A DNA stretch of 64,000 nt from positions 3,951,776 through 4,015,775 of the forward strand of contig JAHRBS010000007.1 of NCBI GenBank assembly GCA_024305745.1. The letters run 5' to 3'. Below are positions 57,076 to 64,000 of the stretch, piece by piece (the first letter of the stretch is position 1; the number at the start of each line of letters is the position of its first letter). The notes beneath the pieces are model-generated. The model searched no databases. It worked only from the letters and a program-made list of their open reading frames with translations, and had not been told where the DNA came from. The DNA is from Polyporus tsugae. Its lineage: Eukaryota > Basidiomycota > Agaricomycetes > Polyporales > Polyporaceae. The position numbers were made by a program, and so were the translations under genes.

Positions 57076-60000
57076 CTAGTCATAAGCAAAATGTCGTACA
57101 TAGTCCTGTTGTGTATTGATTTCATTAGGATTTCGTCTTTTCCAGTCATTATATCTATGTGTCCAAAAGTCATAAGAATCTGTGTCGTATGTGATTATTT
57201 GTCCATGTTTGTCCGTAGCAGTGAGTAGGTAGCGAACGTGGATGCGCGGCGCGAACTTGTTCGCGGTGTAGAAAGCGGTGATGAGTTTCTTGGCCTCGTC
57301 CGTCTGGAGTTCATCTGTATCCGAAGGTACCCATTTGCGGTCAGCTCGTGTGAGTCCACACCATTGAACGAGGTAGTGAACTTTGCGAGATCGACCCGAT
57401 CCTTCTACGATCTTTGAATCTAAGATCGATTCAGCTTCTCGGTCGGGTTCCAAAAGAGTGGGTACTTCTCGACTGGTTTTCCCTTGATTCGGGAACTCGG
57501 GATCGTGTGCAGGGGTTAAGAGTACTTCGTTGAATATGGGATGACATAACTTCCACTTGGGTGGGAGCTTTAGGCGATATGCACTAGCGCCGACTTTTTC
57601 TTCAACTCGGAAAGGGCCGTAGTGCTTGTCTTCGAGTTTCTTGTTTGGTCGGTCGGTGGGGAAGTTCTGTGCGTCTATATATACGTAATCGCCTATCTTG
57701 TAATCTCGTGACGGTTGTCGGTGTTTGTCGTAATGTCGCTTCATCGCTTCTCGCGCTATCTCCAGCGCCTGCGCTGCTTGCTTCCCGATGTGTTGCATTC
57801 GCTCGGCGAATTGCTTGGCGGATTCATTGATGCCGTCTTTCAAAGTCTCGACTCTGGTGTTGGGTTCGTGACCGTGAGTCATGAAGAAAGGGGACATTCC
57901 TGTGGACGCGTGTACATGACATCGGTAAGCGAACTCTGCTAGTGGTAGCCATTCGACCCAGTCGTCCTGTTTGTGATTGATGAAGATCCGTAGATAGGTC
58001 TGGATCTCTTGATTCATGCGCTCGGTCTGGCTGTCGGTCTGGGGATGGTAGGCTGTACTAGGATTGCCTTCGATCCCCATCTGTCGGTAGACTTCTTTGG
58101 TGAAGGAGGACACGAGGGTAGAGCCTCGGTCCGACCATATGCGCTTGGGCAGGCTGTGGGGTACGACTACGTGTTTGATGAAGAGTCTCGCTTGTCCTTC
58201 TGAGTCTAGCGTTTTGAACAGGGGATAGCGATGTAGTCTTTGGATTTCATATCGACAAAGACTAGTATGGCATCATGTCCGTTGCATTCGGGTAATCCGG
58301 TCATATAGTCCATGGTGACGAATTGCCAGTTCTGGTCGGGAATAGGGTTGGGATGGAGTGGTGCGGCACGTGGTTGTCGATCAATCTTGACGCGCTGACA
58401 CGTGATGCATCCGGCGACGTACTTGGCAACGTCTTTCCGAATGGACGGCCACCAATAAGATCTCATGATCAGATCTTGTGTTTTGGCTGCGCCCGGGTGT
58501 CCAGCCGCGATTGAATCGTGGTGTGAAGCGATGACGCATCCGCGAAGTTCCGAGTGGTTTGGAACGACCATTCTCCCTTCCTGTAGATTAAGCCGTCCTC
58601 GGCTAACTCCCAATCATTGTCCTTTCCTAGTTTCTCAACGACAAGACGGTCATAAAGATTAACGTGTTCCAAACACATTTTCTTTAGATTGTCCGCTCCG
58701 TCTAGCGTATGAGAAGCCGCAAACCAGTGTTCCTTGAGCAACGTGAAGTTTTCGATCACGGGACCGGTTTCATGATCCACGCGTCTAGACAGAGCGTCTA
58801 CTTTGCCCATGGTACGACCTGGTTTATGGTGTAACTTGAAATGGTAGTTTGCGAGAGTTGTCGCCCAACGCGCTTGTCGCGCGTTTAGCCATTGTGGTTT
58901 TCGGAAGTATTCGAGGTTCTTGTGGTCATTATGGACCTCAAATTCTCGCGCGTTTTGGAGGAAGTGACGCCATTCTTGTAACGCGGCGATAACCGACAAC
59001 ATTTCTCGATCCCAGATCTCGTATCCTTTTTGTGCGGATGTTAAGGAATGTGATAGGAAGGCAATAGGTTTCCATAGTCCGTTCTGACACTGCGAGAGCT
59101 CGGCTCCGATCGCAAAGTTCGAGGCATCGCATTCGACTTTTAAGGGATCCGTGTCATTGGGTATGGCTAACACGGGGGCGTGTGTGATTGCGCCCTTGAT
59201 CCCTTCAAAAGCGAGTTGATGCTCTGGAGTCCATGTCCATACGTTTAGACCCGTGAGACGATTCATTGGTCCAGCGATCTTTGAGAAGTCCTTGATAAAC
59301 CGTCTATAGAAGTTTGCGAATCCGAGGAAACTCTGTACATCGCGTTTGCACGTGGGTACCGGCCAATCAGTGACACCTTTGACCTTGCCCGGGTCCATGC
59401 GGATCTCGCCGGGGGTGATGATATGACCTAGGTACTCGGTTTCCTGAGTTTCGAACTCGCACTTCTGGGGTTTACACGTAAGGTGATTGTCTCGAAGGAT
59501 CTGTAGGACTTGTCGTACTATGCGTCTGTGTTCCTCTAGATCGGCTGTACAGATGATGATGTCGTCCAAGTACACAATGACTTTTCCACGAAGAATCAGA
59601 TCTTGGAAGATCGAGTTCATCATCATTTGGAAAGTCGCCGGGGAGTTCGTTAAGCCGAAGACATGACGAGAGGTTCGTATAAGCCGCGATTTGTGATAAA
59701 CGCTGCTTTTTCCTCATCGCCTTTGACTATACAAAATATTGTTGTATCCCCAACGTAGTCTAACTTGGTGTAGTACTGGGCACCCTTCAGCCGATCTAGG
59801 ATCTGTAGCATTAGAGGAAGAGGGTACACGTTTTTCTTGGTCAAGGCGTTTAACTGTCTGTAGTCCTGGACGGGACGCAGTTTGCCGTCTTTTTTCTTGA
59901 CAAAGAAGAACGGAGCCCCCCACGAGGATTTCAATGGACGAATTCGACCCGTGGATAGATTTTCCTCTAAGAACACGTCTAGCGCTTGTTGTTTGTCTAG

Positions 60001-60640
60001 GGTCATGGGGTATATTTTTCCACAATACGGTCTAGCATTCACGGTTAATTCAATCGCGTGGTCATAAGGCTGTCGTTTGGAAGAGTGGAGAATGTCGCTT
60101 CGTCGAAGACGTCGCGGAATTCTCGATAGTACTCTGGGATCATTTCCTCAAACGTTTGTTTGCTTTGGCCTCATTCTGTTTGATTGCGATTTCCATTGCT
60201 ACCGACGTTTTCGCACGTATGTGGACTGATCGGGCGTCAAGCCACGATCGGGTATGTAGGGAGAAGATTCGATCACCAGCGCTGACGATGTGATGGCAAG
60301 TGCTCGGGCATCGGTCGAACTCAATGGTTTTGTTCTTCCAATGTATCGACAGATTGTGATGCTCAATCCAGTCGTGCCCAAGATATATGGCCATTTTGCC
60401 AAGATCAGTGACTAGAAGCGGGATTTGTTCCGCGTGGTCTCCGATCTGTAGTTGTACGTCAACGTAATGCGTGATTCTACCGCCTATGTTGGGAGATCCA
60501 TCAGCGTTGAATACGTCAATGGGATGTGGGAATGGTTTAGGTGATAGGCCTGCATGCTGAACGAAGTGTTCTATTGACACACGAACCGGTACAACCGGTA
60601 TCGCAGAGAGCCTTGGTGTCGTAAACCTGAAGAGTTTCTA
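57076..60640 (-). pseudogene. Element C pol
   Basis: Minus-strand order: protease (DTGCTGSC near 60590, then VTDLGKMAIYLGHDWIEHH), reverse transcriptase (FFVKKKDGKLRPVQDYRQLNA; box YLDD intact near 59570), RNase H (ECDASNFAIG), integrase (zinc finger HH...CITC with WWPS; MDYMTGLP, Asp-box WSDRG, Glu in QTERMNQ) and a chromo-type C-terminus (AESILDSK to ADRKWVP) with a 60-residue tail. Frame breaks: two bases lost in a GTGTGT run near 60580 (protease), paired small indels around 59735-59755 in the RT LDxRWGYNN region, one base gained near 58570, and one lost near 58215. Catalytic RT and integrase residues seem kept. Confidence 0.88.
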
Positions 60641-60962
60641 GGTTTTTGATCATGGACCGGTATGTCTAGTTGTTTGCTTCCGGTGCCGCGTGTGACTTTG
60701 AAGTACGTCGGGACCGTAGGACATTACTCGGATGGCATTAATGGGCGCACTAGGGGTTTTTTCGACTTTTTTTGTTATTTTTGGACGAGAAATTAAGCAA
60801 GGTTCTACCCGCGCGCTGGATCGTTGCCTGTGGGTTGGCTCCGACGATCAGTTGTCTCGTTATTTTTAATAAGTATAGTAACGTAACTGGGTAGGGTGGG
60901 GAATGGTGGAGTTGTCCGGTGAATAAGTAGGCATAGGTATCATACAACCCGGAACAGGTACA

Positions 60963-61860
60963 TCAGAGTCCAAGACAGAAAACCGATTCTGAAAAACTAT
61001 GTACAGTGACGGTCGCAGCGTAATGTGCGCTTATGTGGGGACCGTAGGGAAAATGCCTGCTCGTACTCGTCCATCTGTTTGTTGTATCTCGTTGTATCCA
61101 TCTGTGTATTCCTCCAGTGCGTGCTGTGGCTCTGGGTCCTCGTGATAGGTAGGGACCGTCACCCCGGCAATCTGTGCAAGGAAGTCCTCGGGGTCTTCTG
61201 ATGGAAACGTCTGACCTCTTTCGAGGAATTCCTCGCGACTGTCGCGTTCTCCATCGGCGCTTCTGTACCGCAGCTGCGCCGGTTCCGGTTGGGGATGTGG
61301 CCACATGTCTCCGATGAGCCCTTCTCGGTCTGCTTTGCACCGCACTTTCGGCATGGTCGGGCCCTGAGCCGATCAATGTCCATCGGCTGTCCGGCCTCCT
61401 ACGTATGTGACCCCTGTGCCTGTGCGTCGTCTCCCAGCATTGTGGGTAAATGGGATGTTGTGGGTAGTATGGCCGGGGCGGTGGGTATTGTGACGCTGGG
61501 GCGTTTTTATGGCGGATATCGTGACGGAGGTGAACGCCGGGGAATGCTCTGGGTATCGTGACGGATACCGTGCCTGGGCATTTCCTGGGTATCGCGGAGA
61601 GGGAGAGGGTTACCATAGCGCGGGGGAGGCATTCGGCGGTTGGGTACTGAGGTGGAGCACGTGGGGGTGGCTGTTGCGGGGTGGCGACGTTGAAGTCACG
61701 GATCTGGCAGTGAAGATGATGCAATCGTTATCCATGGCGATGATTGTAGATTTCCACTGAGCGTAGGTGGACAGGCTTACGGAATCGTTGCTATCGCAAC
61801 TAGAGCTGGATGGTTAGCGCGTTTTTGAGCCGATAAATAGTGTTTAGCCGTGTCTCTGTT
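60963..61860 (-). pseudogene. Element C gag remnant
   Basis: Upstream of protease, overlapping frames read MDIDRLRARPCRKCGA (near 61380) and SREEFLERGQTFPSEDPEDFLAQ (near 61200), fitting the basic, Cys-containing C-terminus of a chromovirus gag. Pieces of the upstream part (FTWAIAEPKTSFDEWDK) appear around 61890. Frames are broken and the capsid core is not recognisable. Confidence 0.45.
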
Positions 61861-63801
61861 TCCGTTGACAGGGCTGTCAGATCTTGTCCCATTCATCAAA
61901 AGAAGTCTTCGGCTCGGCGATTGCCCATGTGAATATGATCGAGTGCGATGATGTGCGTCGTAACGTAGTTATTGGTCGAAATTCGCTGTCAAACTCCGGC
62001 CCAGAACGCTGCTAGTACGGGTAGTTCCATCTTATTCCCATTTGCCACAAACTTGTCCTCTACGGAGATTACGCTTCCCATCGTTCACAGTTGTGCGAAG
62101 AATCAACCCTAAGACGGCAGATATTGCTGGATCGTTGCAAGGGCCGGCTCTCTGTGGTGTCTTTCTTTTTTGTTCTCTTTTTCCACGTAGACCTGGACGT
62201 CAGATTCATTGTTGACAGTCTGGGATGAGGCCATCGAACGTACTCGGGATGGGAGAGAGTCTAGGCGGGGAGTGGCCTACCTCCGCGTTGGGGTTGGGTT
62301 GCCGCAATGAAGTTTGCATCCCCCCGAGATCCAAGATTGCGTTGCCGCGTAAATGAAAATGTTTGTGCCATTTTCGATGAGCGCGGGTGGTTGGCTGATG
62401 TAACGGCGGTTTGGACGGAGTGGATGGGGTTTTGGAAATGCGTGGTAAGGATATGTGTCGTGGGAGGGAGAACGGGAGACGAGGTCTCGAGGGCCGGCAC
62501 AAATCGTATGAGTCAAGATCGATGACGATGGGAGGGTCACGATCGATCGTTCTGAGTCGTTGGAGGCGAGGGTTCTTCCGGGAGTTCTCGGATTAAAATC
62601 GGCTACTTCCAGCGGACCGGGGACGCCTCCGTGGATCATGCGACTTTGGACGGGGCTATAGGGGATGTGTGCGCAGGTGGGGTAGGTTCGCGAGACCGTC
62701 TGGACGCGGTCTGCGTGGGTCGGACTTCCGCGGGCGTACAACGGCTAAGGGGCGGCTTACGCGCACAAGTTCTTGGGTGAGGTGTTCCAGGTACCGGAGC
62801 TGTGTTACGGTGGCGGTTCGCGCGGGAGGGGAAACTCTGGGAGTTGTGAAAGCGAGGGGGTTCTGGCTGTGGACGGTTAGGACACGGTTTGTCTTTGTGG
62901 CACTGGGGAAGTTGCGTCGAAGAGGATGGGCGCGACTCGGACGTCGATCTGATTTCTGGAATGACAGTGCCGCTGCCTGCGCAAGCCGGGGTCCTATTCT
63001 TCCCGCGCGTTTATAGCGCGGAGACCGGTGGAAGGGGATGGAGACGGAGTTGGGTACGATTCGAGGCAGCCAGAATCCCAAGGGGTTCCATCACGAAATG
63101 CAAAGAACATTAGGTAAGCGTACGTGACGAGAGGTAGTTACACTAGCAGTTTAACACGTATGGTAACAGGGGTCCGCACCGAGTTTTGGACACGTGTCAC
63201 TGACACTCGGTTGGGATGGACACGTGTAGAATAGCGTCGGCGATAACGAAGGTATTAAGGACATGTGAAATACCCAATAGGGGGTTTGTACGATGCGATG
63301 ATTGCCGTAAGAGAAATAGGCGGGAAGGAAGGTGTTGACGGTGCGGGAAGCGGAAAAATGACGGTCCGGAAGGGACGGAGTAAAGGGAGCTGGGACGTAC
63401 GCCGTGACTATGTCCTTGGGAACAGCGGGGTGTGACCCTGTTGGGAGAAGTGGCGTGCGCAGGATGACGGTGGGATACGTTGATGTGGACGGGGATGCCG
63501 GCGTCTGAGTCGGATCAGAGCGGAGTCTACGGCGGGGCGGAGTGGAATCGGGAGTCTGAGTGTAAGGCGGGACTTGGGGATCGGACGAAGGTGCGGGGGC
63601 AGAAGATAGGTGGTGTCGACGACGAGACTGCGTCGGACGAGTTGGGAGGTTGTATACGGGACGAGGTTGGTGGATGTTGCCGTCGGCGAGACGCACGAGA
63701 AGCGGGGGGTTCGGGCCGGAGAGAGAGGAGGGGAGGATGATGAGGACGCACGGTTGCAACGAGACGTCGCGTAGGGCGAGGAAAGGGTAGACTTTGATTT
63801 A
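61861..63801 (-). other. Element C 5' region, no clear gene
   Basis: About 1.9 kb between the presumed gag and the 5' LTR. Pro/Ser/Thr-rich frames on the minus strand (for example 63759-63151) are open but have no domain; they may be the N-terminus of a decayed gag or an untranslated leader. Confidence 0.4.
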
Positions 63802-63986
63802 TGATAAGGTCAGACCTCACGCTAGCAAAAACGAAGACATGGGGACCCTAAAGACCAACTCGAAAGTTGGGAATTACCGCAGCTATCGAGGGTTATAATT
63901 GTTTAGAGCCAGTGCACGTGACCTTTACTGCAGGGCAGGTCGTACATGTCATAATGTGTATACTAATCGGAAATCGTATCGTAACA
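63802..63986 (-). mobile_element. 5' LTR of element C
   Basis: Aligns with 56803-56997 in the shared blocks GATAAGGTCAGACCTCACG, GAATTACCGCAGCTATCGAG, GGGCAGGTCGTACATGTC and TCGTATCGTAACA. Confidence 0.9.
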
Positions 63987-64000
63987 GGAGTGGCCCTGTA

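Larger units (their letters stand above)
56803..63986 (-). mobile_element. Complete Ty3/Gypsy chromovirus C with LTRs and GGAGT target duplication
   Basis: LTRs at 63986-63802 (5', 185 bp) and 56997-56803 (3', 195 bp), TG...CA ends in element orientation (TGTTACGATACGA to ACCTTATCA). The polypurine tract AAAGAGGGGGGTAA directly precedes the 3' LTR. A 5-bp GGAGT duplication flanks it. The LTRs differ by several substitutions and small indels, and the coding region holds several frameshifts, so the insertion is not recent. Confidence 0.92.

Noticed and set aside
1..64000. tRNA, rRNA or snRNA genes
   Set aside because: I looked for tRNA A/B boxes with a plausible cloverleaf and for rRNA or snRNA blocks and saw none that I could support.

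Overview
This is eukaryotic, almost certainly filamentous basidiomycete (Agaricomycete-type) DNA. The coding signals are split by many short GT-AG introns of about 45-90 bp, there is a DUF6533-type membrane protein and a basidiomycete-style bHLH factor, and an interstitial TTAGGG array and Ty3/Gypsy chromoviruses are present. The left 38 kb is GC-rich, gene-poor and built from repeated duplications. The right 26 kb is a retrotransposon graveyard with lower GC. The genus assignment is not attempted.

Left part (1-38 kb). The best genes are a bHLH transcription factor (10418-11968, +), a family of small hotdog-fold (PaaI/THEM2-like) acyl-CoA thioesterases with an identical five-exon design, a DUF6533 membrane protein (21.2-22.9 kb, -) and a C2H2 zinc-finger protein (31561-32368, -). 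The thioesterase family has five loci: 325-1245 (-, intact), 17816-18038 (+, last two exons only), 26123-26937 (-, one nonsense codon), 28739-29690 (+, intact) and 35099-36037 (+, one lost splice donor). A decayed tyrosine-phosphatase gene lies at 1.4-2.9 kb. Several segments are duplicated in inverted (1-553 with 17805-18355; 5888-5994 with 14491-14611) or direct orientation (16.1-18.6 kb with 32.7-35.0 kb; 28.7-31.0 kb with 35.1-37.0 kb). Much of the remaining space is intergenic with poly-G tracts.

The most unusual object is at 37130-38003: sixteen 31-nt units, each an inverted repeat able to form a two-stem hairpin, separated by non-palindromic spacers and organised into a higher-order repeat of about 393 bp. 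I do not recognise it. It is followed by a CT microsatellite, a G16 tract and a (TTAGGG)5 interstitial telomere array at 39008.

Right part (39.5-64 kb). Here lies a remnant (A1) and a nearly full-length copy (A2) of one Ty3/Gypsy family in head-to-tail order sharing a central LTR. A different chromovirus (B) is embedded in the remnant, a Tc1/mariner-type MITE is inserted in the shared LTR, and a broken RecQ-like helicase lies on the minus strand. A complete minus-strand chromovirus (C, 56803-63986) has LTRs and a GGAGT target-site duplication. The A family carries a canonical -1 slippery heptamer right at the gag stop, and the A and B coding regions are damaged largely by C-to-T/G-to-A changes at CpG, including catalytic aspartates. 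Together the thioesterase expansion, telomere repeat and RecQ-like helicase suggest subtelomeric or formerly subtelomeric chromatin; this is inference.
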